Source: CAWUKT01 sp964352215
GTDB lineage: Bacteria; Bacteroidota; Bacteroidia; J057; JADKCL01
Reading direction: 5' to 3'
DNA length: 64,000 bases
NCBI GenBank assembly: GCA_964352215.1
Contig: CAYGRE010000027.1
Coordinates: 1 to 64,000 of the forward strand
This document shows positions 17,108 to 26,077 of the stretch, piece after piece. The position numbers were made by a program, and so were the translations under genes. The notes beneath the pieces were generated by a model. It did no database searches. It was given only the letters and a program-made list of their open reading frames with translations, and was not told the DNA's origin. The first letter of the stretch is position 1; each line of letters starts with the position of its first letter.

Positions 17108-18790
17108 TTATTTCCCGACCAAAATATTTTGGTACCGATCCTGGTCCCGAAGAACCTTAACCGCTGCTACCAAATCAGGATCCATATCGAATGATGCTTC
17201 GATCTCTCCCTCCTTGAAGTAATAGCGGTTCACGATCTCTGTTTTGAGAAACTTCGAAATCTCATCCCGGAAATCCTTTAAATCTTCGGTCTTTTCCCGG
17301 TCTAATTTCTGCTCGATTGCCTCAAGTTCAAGGCTTAGATCTTCAAGGTACTCTTCGTCTTCCATCAATTCCTTGAGCTTCACGAACTCCTTTTCTGTTT
17401 TGGTCTCAAAAGTGAAGTTCCTGTCCTGACAGAACGCAAGAAAATCAGCATAAATCTCGTCTGTGATCTCAAAGACCCGAGGGCCTTCGATCGATTCTTT
17501 GTTGTTGCGGAAGCGGTTGGCAAAGTCAAATACAAGGTTTTGACGAATTAACTCCTGGGTTACGGTATGGTAATTGGGGAGATCGACCTGCAAATCCGGA
17601 TCAACACCTCCGCCATCGTATACAGGTCTTCCGTTGGCGGTTTTGAATTCCTTTTTTAGGCTGTCCGGAACCTTACCAACCGATCCGTCTTCATTTCGGT
17701 TGGCATAATCAATCGCCTGGATACAGCGCCCGCTGGGGGTGTAATATTTAGCGGTCGTGACTTTCAGTTGTGAATTGTAACTCAGGGGCCGTGTGGTCTG
17801 TACCAACCCTTTTCCAAAGCTTTTTTGACCAACGATTACGCCTCGGTCAAGATCCTGCATCACACCAGATACGATCTCAGAAGCGGATGCAGACCTTCTA
17901 TTGATCAGGACTGCCAGTGGAATGTTTGTATCAATCGGCTTTTGACGTGCATCGTAGGTCTTCAAAGATCCTTCAATCTTGCCTCGGGTCTCAACGATCT
18001 TCTCTCCCTGTCCAACGAAGATGTTGGAAATGTCTATGGCTTCATACAAAAGTCCTCCAGGGTTACCTCTCAAGTCAAGTATAACTCCCTGCAAACCCGG
18101 ATTGTCCTTTTTCAATGCCTGGTAAGCGGCTTTGACTTCACCAGAAGCACCACTCGTGAAACCAGTCAATGAAATATACCCGATCTTTTTATCGACCATC
18201 CCATAGTAGGGGACATTGTCAATCTTAATATCTTCGCGGACTACATCCACCTCCATGGGTTTATCAGTGCCTTCCCGCTCCACAATTAAGCGAACTTTGG
18301 TATTGGGTTGTCCTCTTAATAAATCCCGGACATCAAGGGATTTAAAGTTGTCATCGGTGATTTTTTCATTGTCGATCTGGACGATGACATCCCCCGCACG
18401 CAATCCAGCCTTATCAGCAGGACGATCTTTATAAGGTTCGGTTATCATTACTTTCCCATCTCTCTTTCCAACTACCGCGCCGATCCCTCCATACTGACCC
18501 GTGCTCATAAACCGATAATCTTCAATCTCACCGGCAGAAATAAAGTTGGTGTATGGATCGAGGGATTTCAACATCGCATCAATCCCGGTCCGCATAAACT
18601 TGGTGGGGTCGACATCTTCTACATAATAGGTGTGCACCTCCCGGTATAATTTCCCGAAAATGTCCAGGTTCTTGGAAATTTCGAAGTAATCTTCTCCGGC
18701 ATTCTCGTGGGAAACAAATCCTACGGAAGCGATCATAAAGATCGGTACGAAGAGGAACAGCCACTTTTTCTTTCTTATATACTGACTCAT
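17108..18790 (-). CDS. S41 family C-terminal processing peptidase
   Basis: This 560-residue protease has an N-terminal membrane anchor or signal segment (WLFLFVPIFMIASVGFV), a PDZ domain at about 95-190 (GIGAVVGKRDGKVMITEPY, DKAGLRAGDVIVQID) and an S41 catalytic domain. The serine-lysine dyad is Ser302 in RRSASASEIVSG and Lys327 in GQKSFGKGLVQ, and LDLRGNPGG is near 239. Acidic helices form the C-terminal extension. Family members act in the periplasm and trim or degrade proteins from their C termini. The gene is monocistronic, with its own terminator. Confidence 0.94.
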   Translation of the reverse strand: MSQYIRKKKWLFLFVPIFMIASVGFVSHENAGEDYFEISKNLDIFGKLYREVHTYYVEDVDPTKFMRTGIDAMLKSLDPYTNFISAGEIEDYRFMSTGQYGGIGAVVGKRDGKVMITEPYKDRPADKAGLRAGDVIVQIDNEKITDDNFKSLDVRDLLRGQPNTKVRLIVEREGTDKPMEVDVVREDIKIDNVPYYGMVDKKIGYISLTGFTSGASGEVKAAYQALKKDNPGLQGVILDLRGNPGGLLYEAIDISNIFVGQGEKIVETRGKIEGSLKTYDARQKPIDTNIPLAVLINRRSASASEIVSGVMQDLDRGVIVGQKSFGKGLVQTTRPLSYNSQLKVTTAKYYTPSGRCIQAIDYANRNEDGSVGKVPDSLKKEFKTANGRPVYDGGGVDPDLQVDLPNYHTVTQELIRQNLVFDFANRFRNNKESIEGPRVFEITDEIYADFLAFCQDRNFTFETKTEKEFVKLKELMEDEEYLEDLSLELEAIEQKLDREKTEDLKDFRDEISKFLKTEIVNRYYFKEGEIEASFDMDPDLVAAVKVLRDQDRYQNILVGK

Positions 18791-18966
18791 GCTGATTCGC
18801 TTATTTGTACTTCCTAATACGTATTTAGGGAAAAAAGATTGTCTCCTGATGAGTCATTCAATCTCTCCCGGGATTATATCTAACCTTTAAAGTAATGGAA
18901 AACAGCCGAACCTCCCAATCCAAATGGGGGCAATTCTTGCGGAAACTTTGGTACCGACATTGCTCC

Positions 18967-20133
18967 TTACCCTTCATCTTGCTTGTTTTTGAAGTTCATC
19001 ACCCAATAAACCACCGAGAGGCCTATTAATAAGACGGCTGCTACCGCAAATGTTTCATTCAACTTCAGTCCGGTCTCGATCATGGGCTGGACAAAATAGG
19101 GTGAAAGAAATTGACCGAAAAAGAGGGCCGCAGAAACAAGGCCGACGGCCTTCCCCCGAATCGAAACCGGAGTGATCTCTAAAATCCAAAGTGAAAAATT
19201 GGGCATGAACAGACCAAGGCCAAGCCCCGCAAAACCCAATCCCATGACAACCATCCAATAGGTACTGGCCATGAAAATTGTGAAAAATCCGATCGCCATT
19301 GAGATGAGGAGAACTCCATTGATGGCTGAGAAGCTTAAAAACCGGCGGAAATACTTATAATTCGCGGCCACCAACACACTCGCAATGGTATTTGTCACCA
19401 AAGCCAGCGCAATCCATTTCATCTCATTGATCCCTAGGGATTTTAAGAGAAATGGGACCTGAACCGGGATCATGTAAAAGGTGAGCATAATTACCAAACC
19501 ACTGCTCAGTAGAAAATAATGCAAGCGGGTCAGGCCTGAAAAATACCCCTTTCCTACTTTTTCTTCCTTTTCGAGGACGGGCTCTTTGAGAAATACCAAA
19601 GCCAATATGAGCACCAACAAAGAAAAGAGATAGATTAAAAATGGATACCGCCAGGAGAAGTCAGCAAGGATTCCACCCAAGCCGACAAATACCACCCCCC
19701 CGAGCGCCATGGCGGCTCCCTGGAGCGCGGTCATCATCTCTCTTTCCTTACCATAAAAGTAGTCTCCTATCAAGGCGACGGCCACTGGCATGATAAAAGC
19801 CACCGAGAGACCAAGAAAGGCGCGGCTGATCAGGATATGGTTGAGGTCATCAAGAAAAAAACCGGACGTACCCGAAACCGCATAAAAAGCCAGACCAAAA
19901 TAAAGAAATGGGAGTCGGCCGAATTTATCCAACAGTTGACCAAGCAAGGGGGAAGCAATCGCAATGAACAAAGCCGGAAGGGAAATGACCATTTTGACCA
20001 GGAACTCCGCATTCTCAACATCAGGAAACGCGTCTCTCAGTTTTGGCGTAGATGCAGAAATTGCTGCGCCAGCCATCACCGTCATGCTGCTGGCCAGCAT
20101 AATCGTCGCCTTGACCCAGTTTTTATTTTTCAT
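18967..20133 (-). CDS. major facilitator superfamily transporter
   Basis: The 388-residue protein has about twelve hydrophobic helices. The MFS loop 2-3 signature GQLLDKFGRLPFLY is near 65, and a related GLVSAALFFGQFLSPYFV is in the second half. The N terminus (MKNKNWVKATIMLASSMTVMAG) resembles drug-proton antiporters of the Bmr/TetA kind. The substrate cannot be deduced. It is 40 bases downstream of an unknown 222-residue gene on the same strand, probably in one transcript. Confidence 0.88.
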   Translation of the reverse strand: MKNKNWVKATIMLASSMTVMAGAAISASTPKLRDAFPDVENAEFLVKMVISLPALFIAIASPLLGQLLDKFGRLPFLYFGLAFYAVSGTSGFFLDDLNHILISRAFLGLSVAFIMPVAVALIGDYFYGKEREMMTALQGAAMALGGVVFVGLGGILADFSWRYPFLIYLFSLLVLILALVFLKEPVLEKEEKVGKGYFSGLTRLHYFLLSSGLVIMLTFYMIPVQVPFLLKSLGINEMKWIALALVTNTIASVLVAANYKYFRRFLSFSAINGVLLISMAIGFFTIFMASTYWMVVMGLGFAGLGLGLFMPNFSLWILEITPVSIRGKAVGLVSAALFFGQFLSPYFVQPMIETGLKLNETFAVAAVLLIGLSVVYWVMNFKNKQDEG

Positions 20134-20173
20134 TTGGGCTGGTTTCCTTTCCCCTGGGCAGGAATTTGCAAGA

Positions 20174-20842
20174 TCATTCGGTCTTGAATTGTGCCGCCCA
20201 TTCAGGGTCTATGGCTTTCATGGTCTCTCCCAATTCAGGCTGAAGTGCATAAGAGTCAAATTCCAAAGCGACCTTGGCCAATGCCTCCCGGATTTGGGGG
20301 GTATCTCCAAACCGTTGGATATTGAGCAGGGCCATCCGCTGGATCATTTCTCCGAATTCGCCGGCTAGTGCAGCCAAAGCCACTGGCATGAACTGCTCTC
20401 GTGGCAAACCAATCATAGCCATGACCGTTGCCGTCAGGTCAGATTCAGAAATTCGTCCCAGATCCGTAACCAAATTAACCCCTTTGTCATTGAGGAAGGC
20501 TGCCAACCCATCCAGATCCGACATTTCCATCGGATCGGGTTGAACCACATCCATTTCCTCTTTGATGATCTCTAACCAGTTTACGCAAGGACTTTCAAAC
20601 ATCGTTCCCTGCCCCAGCAACAAGCCCCGCTTCAAAGCTTTTGTCGCCCAGGTATAAAAAAGGAGCTTGTCATCTCCATCAGCAGATTTTGCCAATGCAG
20701 CTCCCATACCTGTATATATGGCTGGGTCTTTTTCAATATGTCTGGCTACTTCAGCGTAAACCAGAGCCGATGATAAGTTGCGACCACTGCGTTGAAATAC
20801 AAATGCAGCTTCTTTCAGTAAAGATTCGGGTGTGGATTCCAT
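20174..20842 (-). CDS. hypothetical protein, 222 residues
   Basis: I do not recognise this protein. It is soluble, mostly helical and acidic, without a signal peptide or cysteine motif. The N-terminal part (ALVYAEVARHIEKDPAIYTGMGAALAKS) looks like helical-repeat packing, and the C-terminal part is Glu/Leu-rich. It lies directly before an MFS transporter gene and divergent from the uvrD-like helicase. Good codon structure and no competing frame support it as a gene. Confidence 0.7.
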   Translation of the reverse strand: MESTPESLLKEAAFVFQRSGRNLSSALVYAEVARHIEKDPAIYTGMGAALAKSADGDDKLLFYTWATKALKRGLLLGQGTMFESPCVNWLEIIKEEMDVVQPDPMEMSDLDGLAAFLNDKGVNLVTDLGRISESDLTATVMAMIGLPREQFMPVALAALAGEFGEMIQRMALLNIQRFGDTPQIREALAKVALEFDSYALQPELGETMKAIDPEWAAQFKTE

Positions 20843-20946
20843 ACTATTTTCTGTTTAGGTTTGGCTATTTAATACATCATAGACCCTTTCACAAATGAAA
20901 AACCATTTCGGGGAAAACAGCCCTCTACTTTGAAGGCCGGATTGCA

Positions 20947-20954
20947 TAAATTTG
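20947..20954 (+). promoter_or_regulatory. -7 box TAAATTTG close to the helicase start codon
   Basis: TAAATTTG is an exact match to the Bacteroidota -7 box TAnnTTTG and ends seven bases before the ATG at 20962. If used, transcription would start at or next to the start codon, giving a leaderless mRNA. A TTTG lies 14 bases upstream (20929-20932), closer than the usual spacing, so support for a -33 element is weak. Confidence 0.45.
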
Positions 20955-20961
20955 CAGTTCC

Positions 20962-23181
20962 ATGGATTTTCTCAGCGAATTAAACGAATCTCAACGTGCT
21001 GCGGCACTGCATACCGAAGGCCCTGCCATGATTATCGCAGGTGCTGGCTCCGGTAAGACAAGAACTCTGACCTATAGAATCGCCCACCTGATTGATCAGG
21101 ACCTGGCAGACCCTTTCCAGATTCTCTCCCTGACCTTTACCAATAAAGCTGCCAGGGAAATGAAGGAGCGAATTATGCGGCTGGTCGGAAACGATGCACG
21201 CAATATCTGGATGGGTACCTTCCACTCCATTTTTGCCCGCATGTTGAGGATGGAAGCAGATAAGCTTGGTTATGACCGGAACTTTACCATTTACGACACC
21301 GACGATGCCCAATCTATCCTGAGGAAAATTGTCGAAGGTCTTAAGCTGGATCCGAAAAAATTCAAGCCCAGGGTACTCTACAACCACATCTCCTCCGCCA
21401 AAAATGCCCTTGTAGACCCGGAAGAATACGCATTGCAATACGTGCACGATTCTACCACCAACAGCATCGCCCGTATCTACAAGATCTACCAGACGAGACT
21501 CTTCGACTCCAACGCGATGGATTTCGACGACCTCCTCTTCAAGCCGATCGAGTTGTTCGAAAAGTTCCCGGATGTCTTGTACAAATGGCAAAAACGGTTC
21601 AAATATATCCTGGTGGATGAGTACCAGGATACCAATAAGGCACAGTATACGATCACTAAAATGTTGGCTGCCCAGCATGAAAATATTTGCGTGGTAGGAG
21701 ACGATGCACAATCCATCTATTCCTTCAGAGGTGCCAACATTGAAAACATCCTCAACTTTAAGAAGGATTATCCGGAGGCTGGGTTTTACAAACTCGAGCA
21801 AAATTACCGGTCCACCAAGACCATTGTGGGCGCTGCCAATTCAGTTATTGCCCGCAACAAGAACCAGATACAAAAAACGGTATTTACAGAAAATGATATC
21901 GGTGACAGCATCAAAATTCTTGAGGCTGGAAGCGAGCAGGATGAAGCAAAGCAGGTGACGGATCTGGTGAGGGAGTACAAAATGCGCAATAGCTATCGTC
22001 ATGATGCCTTTGCCGTTCTCTACCGAACCAATGCCCAGTCCCGGGCCATGGAAACCGAACTTCGACGCGCCAACATTCCCTATAAAATTTTTGGTGGGCT
22101 GAGCTTTTATCAACGTAAAGAGATCAAGGATACGACCGCATATCTCAAACTCTCAGTCAATCCCCGGGACCAGGCCTCTCTCATGCGGGTGATCAACTAT
22201 CCAACCCGTGGCATTGGAAAGACCACCATTGATCGGATCATTGTGCTGGCAGATGAACTGGGCGTTGGGATGTGGGACATCATGGTAGACGTCGAAAAGT
22301 ATCCCGTCCTGGGTAGGGCGCGTCGCTCCATCAGTGATTTCGTTTTGATGATCAAGACCTTTGGCGTGAGAGCCAGGGAGCAGAATGCATACGATGCAGC
22401 CAGTTTCATGGCCAAGCAGAGTGGCATCCTCAAAGAACTGCACCAGCAGGAAAACCTTGAGTCAATGACGCGCTGGGAAAACGTTCAGGAACTTTTGAAT
22501 GCAGCCAAGGAATATACCGAAGATCCCGACAACGATGCGGATATGCTGGATGCATTTCTGGCTGAGATATCTCTCTTCACCGACCAGGATACCCAACATG
22601 AAGACAATGACTTTGTGACCTTGATGTCCATTCACTCGGCGAAAGGGCTTGAATTCCCAGCAGTATTTGTAATCGGCATGGAGGAGGATTTATTTCCAAA
22701 TTCAATGGCTTTGACCAGTCGGGCTGATTTGGAGGAAGAGCGCCGTTTATTTTATGTTGCCGTTACCAGGGCCAAAGAGAAGTTGGCATTGAGTTTTGCA
22801 AAGAGTCGGTACCGCTATGGAACTTTGAGCTTCAATGAACCCAGCCGGTTTTTGGAAGAGGTCGATGAAAAATATTTAACCTTTCCGGCACGAAGGCGAC
22901 CGGCAAAAGTTGAGCGGGAGGTCACCGTCCCTGATAACTTCAGACCTGTTACGACGATGAGGACCCGGCGAAAGCCAATGAATCCAGCCGCAGCAAACTT
23001 CCAGGCAGATGACCTGACAAACCTTTCAGAAGGTAACTATGTCGAACACCTCAAGTTTGGCAAAGGAAAAGTGATCCGCTTAGAAGGTGCGGCCAATGAG
23101 AAAAAAGCAACTGTCAATTTTGAAGACAAGGGCCAAAAGGTCCTCCTGCTTAAATATGCAAAACTGAAAATTTTACATTAA
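20962..23181 (+). CDS. uvrD: UvrD/PcrA-type ATP-dependent DNA helicase
   Basis: This 739-residue superfamily 1A helicase has motif Q/I (LNESQRAAA, AGAGSGKTRTLTYR at about 28), Ia (LTFTNKAAREMKER), II (LVDEYQDTN), III (VGDDAQSIYSFRGA), IV (LYRTNAQSRAMET), V (LMSIHSAKGLEFPAVFV) and VI (FYVAVTRAKEKL). The C-terminal Tudor-like tail (VEHLKFGKGKVIRLEGAANEKKATVNFEDKG) is typical of PcrA/UvrD and binds RNA polymerase in some species. It unwinds DNA 3' to 5' in repair and removal of replication conflicts. No RecB-type nuclease domain is present. Confidence 0.95.
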   Translation: MDFLSELNESQRAAALHTEGPAMIIAGAGSGKTRTLTYRIAHLIDQDLADPFQILSLTFTNKAAREMKERIMRLVGNDARNIWMGTFHSIFARMLRMEADKLGYDRNFTIYDTDDAQSILRKIVEGLKLDPKKFKPRVLYNHISSAKNALVDPEEYALQYVHDSTTNSIARIYKIYQTRLFDSNAMDFDDLLFKPIELFEKFPDVLYKWQKRFKYILVDEYQDTNKAQYTITKMLAAQHENICVVGDDAQSIYSFRGANIENILNFKKDYPEAGFYKLEQNYRSTKTIVGAANSVIARNKNQIQKTVFTENDIGDSIKILEAGSEQDEAKQVTDLVREYKMRNSYRHDAFAVLYRTNAQSRAMETELRRANIPYKIFGGLSFYQRKEIKDTTAYLKLSVNPRDQASLMRVINYPTRGIGKTTIDRIIVLADELGVGMWDIMVDVEKYPVLGRARRSISDFVLMIKTFGVRAREQNAYDAASFMAKQSGILKELHQQENLESMTRWENVQELLNAAKEYTEDPDNDADMLDAFLAEISLFTDQDTQHEDNDFVTLMSIHSAKGLEFPAVFVIGMEEDLFPNSMALTSRADLEEERRLFYVAVTRAKEKLALSFAKSRYRYGTLSFNEPSRFLEEVDEKYLTFPARRRPAKVEREVTVPDNFRPVTTMRTRRKPMNPAAANFQADDLTNLSEGNYVEHLKFGKGKVIRLEGAANEKKATVNFEDKGQKVLLLKYAKLKILH

Positions 23182-23220
23182 CTTGCACTCTCCTGCCTTA
23201 AACCACAGAAAATTCCATTT

Positions 23221-23898
23221 ATGGCATCTAAGTATAAAATTTCTGACGAAGAGCTGAAGCTCAGGGAATATGGTCGTAATGTCCAGATGATGGTCAAATA
23301 CGCCAAGACCCTGAAAGATGATGTCGAGCGAAATGTTCTTTGTCGTGAGATTGTCCGGATCATGGGAAACATAAATCCCAATTTGAAGGATTCACCAGAC
23401 TTTTTTCAAAAACTCTGGGATCACTTCTACCACTTAGCTGAGTACGAAATTGACGTTGAGTCTGATTATCCCATCCCGGAAACAAAAACAATCCTCACCA
23501 AGGCTCCCTCCCGGATGCCCTACAATTCACACCGTTCACGCTTCCGCCAATACGGCCAGAACATTGAATTGATGGCCGATAAGGCGATGGAAATGAACGA
23601 TCTGGACCGCCGCCATGCTTTGGTCACCATGATTCTGAATATCATGAAGATGCAACTCAAGGGTCAGGAAAAGGACTCCAATGCCGAGATCATCGTTTGT
23701 GATCATCTCAGGATACTGAGCAAAGGTGGATTGGATCTTCAACCAGAAGAAATCGATTTCCATAAATTCAATACCCTGGCCATCCAACCAATGCTGGGCG
23801 GCTCCCATGGGCACCAACAAAGTAGCCCCAGGCATGGAGGTGGATTCAACAAAAAGTCCAAAAGCAAGAAAAGCAATCACAACAAACGTAAGCGCTAA
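23221..23898 (+). CDS. DUF4290 domain-containing protein
   Basis: This 225-residue protein matches DUF4290, a Bacteroidota-specific family usually found next to murA. It contains two similar all-helical halves with REYGRNVQMMVKYAKTLKD near 16 and RQYGQNIELMADKAMEMND near 101, an internal duplication, and ends in a Lys/Ser/Asn-rich basic tail. The function is unknown. The stop is six bases before murA, so the two are in one operon. The conserved pairing suggests a role in or near peptidoglycan precursor synthesis, which is inference. Confidence 0.9.
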   Translation: MASKYKISDEELKLREYGRNVQMMVKYAKTLKDDVERNVLCREIVRIMGNINPNLKDSPDFFQKLWDHFYHLAEYEIDVESDYPIPETKTILTKAPSRMPYNSHRSRFRQYGQNIELMADKAMEMNDLDRRHALVTMILNIMKMQLKGQEKDSNAEIIVCDHLRILSKGGLDLQPEEIDFHKFNTLAIQPMLGGSHGHQQSSPRHGGGFNKKSKSKKSNHNKRKR

Positions 23899-23904
23899 TT
23901 ATAC

Positions 23905-25263
23905 ATGCAGTATTTCCAGATTGAAGGTGGGCATCAATTGAGTGGAGAGATCATCCCTCAAGGTGCCAAGAATGAGGCTTTGCAGGTAATTTCGGCAATA
24001 TTGATGACCGAAGAAAAGGTCACCATCTCCAATGTTCCGGATATCCTTGATGTCAACAACCTGATCGACCTTTTGCGATTTTTAGGCGTAAAGGTCAAAA
24101 AGGGGAAAGATAGTACCTATACCTTTCAAGCTGACGAAATAAAACTGGAGCTTTTCCATTCTGAAGAATACAAAAAGCGAACCGGAAAGCTGCGTGGATC
24201 AGTGATGTTGATGGGTCCTTTGCTTGGACGGTTCTTTGAAGCTTTTATGCCTCAACCAGGTGGGGATAAAATAGGCCGCCGTCGCCTTGACACCCACTTT
24301 ATTGGTTTCCAGGCCCTTGGGGCACACTTTCAGTACAATCACAAAGAACAACACTTTAAGTTGTTCTCGAATGGCCGGTTAAAGGGCGCCTTTCTCCACA
24401 TGGATGAGCCCTCCGTTACCGGAACCGCCAATGTCGTGATGGCAGCCGTTTTGGCAAAAGGTACTACCACCCTTTACAATTGTGCCTGCGAACCCTACCT
24501 CCAACAATTGTGTCGCCTGCTCAATTCCATGGGTGCCAATATTGAACCCAATTCAATTGGCTCTAATAAACTGATCATCCACGGTGTTGAAAAACTGGGC
24601 GGAAATAAAAACCACCGCATTCAACCAGATATGATTGAAGTGGGTTCCTTCATTGGCCTTGCGGCAATGACAAGGAGCCAGGTCACCATCAAGGATGCGA
24701 TTGATCCTGAAACAGGAGGTGAATGGGGTCACTTGGGAATTATTCCAAGTGTGTTCGAAAAATTAGGGATCATTTTGGAACGTCAAGACAGAGACCTGGT
24801 TGTCTATGGCCACCGTTCTGATTTTAAGATCACCACCTATATTGACGGCAGTACTCTGACCATCTATGATCACCCCTGGCCGGGTTTCACACCCGATTTA
24901 TTAAGTATCATTCTCGTCGTTGCTACCCGTTGTGAAGGTTCGGTACTGATCCATCAGAAAATGTTCGAAAGCCGCTTGTTCTTTGTGGACAAATTGATCG
25001 ATATGGGTGCACGTATTATCCTCTGCGACCCACACCGTGCAGTCGTAGTGGGTCAAGGACGGAATTCACGTCTCCGTGGAATTCGAATGACGAGCCCTGA
25101 TATCCGTGCGGGTATTTCTCTTTTGATCGCTGCCATGAGCGCCGATGGCAAAAGCAAGATATTCAATATTGAGCAGATTGACCGGGGTTATCAAAACATT
25201 GAGGCCCGCCTGAATGCGCTTGGTGCAAGCATCGAAAGAAAAGTTGAAGGGCAAGCCCAATAA
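23905..25263 (+). CDS. murA: UDP-N-acetylglucosamine 1-carboxyvinyltransferase (Asp variant at the fosfomycin site)
   Basis: This 452-residue enzyme transfers enolpyruvate from PEP to UDP-GlcNAc, the first committed step of peptidoglycan synthesis. The family motifs are present: AKNEALQVISAILMT near 21, RGSVMLMGPLLGRF near 97, and the active-site loop PGGDKIGRRRLDTHF near 118. In that loop the residue aligned with E. coli Cys115 is Asp121 (codon GAT at 24265). Such Cys-to-Asp enzymes are active but not inactivated by fosfomycin. It follows DUF4290 by six bases, and its terminator overlaps the end of convergent lspA. Confidence 0.96.
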   Translation: MQYFQIEGGHQLSGEIIPQGAKNEALQVISAILMTEEKVTISNVPDILDVNNLIDLLRFLGVKVKKGKDSTYTFQADEIKLELFHSEEYKKRTGKLRGSVMLMGPLLGRFFEAFMPQPGGDKIGRRRLDTHFIGFQALGAHFQYNHKEQHFKLFSNGRLKGAFLHMDEPSVTGTANVVMAAVLAKGTTTLYNCACEPYLQQLCRLLNSMGANIEPNSIGSNKLIIHGVEKLGGNKNHRIQPDMIEVGSFIGLAAMTRSQVTIKDAIDPETGGEWGHLGIIPSVFEKLGIILERQDRDLVVYGHRSDFKITTYIDGSTLTIYDHPWPGFTPDLLSIILVVATRCEGSVLIHQKMFESRLFFVDKLIDMGARIILCDPHRAVVVGQGRNSRLRGIRMTSPDIRAGISLLIAAMSADGKSKIFNIEQIDRGYQNIEARLNALGASIERKVEGQAQ

Positions 25264-25291
25264 GCAGGTCAATCTGATACAAAATATGAAA

Positions 25292-25816
25292 TCATGAAGC
25301 AGTCTTTTCGGAGGCTGCTTCTTTTTTTTCGCGCCGCATTTTGGAAATGTAAGCGACCAAAAACAGGCCAATCCCAAACATGATATAGAGATCTGCTACA
25401 TTGAAAACACCTGTATGCCAGGAGAAGAGCTCCATCACCATAAAATCAACCACCTTTCCCTCCAGAATCCGATCAATGATGTTTCCGACCCCGCCAGCAG
25501 CAATCAAAGCAAAGGCAATATTTTCCAGGAGACTGAGTTTATCGGAGCGTAGCAGATAAACCATCAGGCCAATCAAAAAGAGGCCGGGAATAATGGTAAG
25601 GACAATCAATCGCAAAGTCGGTGGCCAGTCCGTTCCTAAACTGAGAAAAGCGCCATCATTTTCTGCATAGGTCAAGGTAAAAAAATCATTCAGATAGGAT
25701 AGCCTTGGCTGGCCCATGAGGTTGTTCCGGGCATAGACCTTCGTAACCTGATCTAAGGCAACTCCTAAGAGAATAATGACCGAGAACAAAAGGTATTTAT
25801 TGGGCTTTTTCTTCAT
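25292..25816 (-). CDS. lspA: lipoprotein signal peptidase II
   Basis: This 174-residue membrane protein has four hydrophobic helices. The aspartic protease signature GNIIDRILEGKVVDFM has a catalytic Asp124, and VFNVADLYIMFG has Asp142, spaced as in characterised LspA proteins. It cleaves prolipoproteins after lipidation. Clients in this window include GldJ, the Ig-like lipoprotein and the 71-residue lipoprotein. Its basic C-terminal tail (RREKKEAASEKTAS) is encoded by the DNA that forms the murA terminator. Confidence 0.95.
   Translation of the reverse strand: MKKKPNKYLLFSVIILLGVALDQVTKVYARNNLMGQPRLSYLNDFFTLTYAENDGAFLSLGTDWPPTLRLIVLTIIPGLFLIGLMVYLLRSDKLSLLENIAFALIAAGGVGNIIDRILEGKVVDFMVMELFSWHTGVFNVADLYIMFGIGLFLVAYISKMRREKKEAASEKTAS
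25296..25329 (+). terminator. murA intrinsic terminator, inside the lspA coding region
   Basis: A 10-bp stem (GAAGCAGTCT, 25296-25305, with AGGCTGCTTC, 25312-25321, one G-U pair) has a 6-base loop and is followed by eight T residues. It is the strongest intrinsic terminator in the window. It begins 33 bases past the murA stop and lies wholly within the last codons of lspA on the other strand. Confidence 0.92.
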
Positions 25817-26077
25817 GAAATCGGAATTGGTCCCGAAAATCGACCATTATTCCCGAAATTCCAAGCTCCACCTTTTACCAGCCCCAAGGCGTGCTTTATC
25901 TGTGTTTAGCGACTCTTTATCGATGAGACCCGGCAGAATAGGATTTTCTGTTATCTTGGATTTTACCTAAGATCAAAGAATCAACCAATTAACTGAATCT
26001 CCCTTCTCCTTTTTTCCAATTCTTTGGGGTTGGTGTCAGTTATTACTTTAAGATAAAAAAGGAGCAATTCCCTAGCT

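Noticed and set aside
20980..21801. 273-residue minus-strand frame within the helicase gene
   Set aside because: It is a shadow of the UvrD coding sequence without any recognisable domain.
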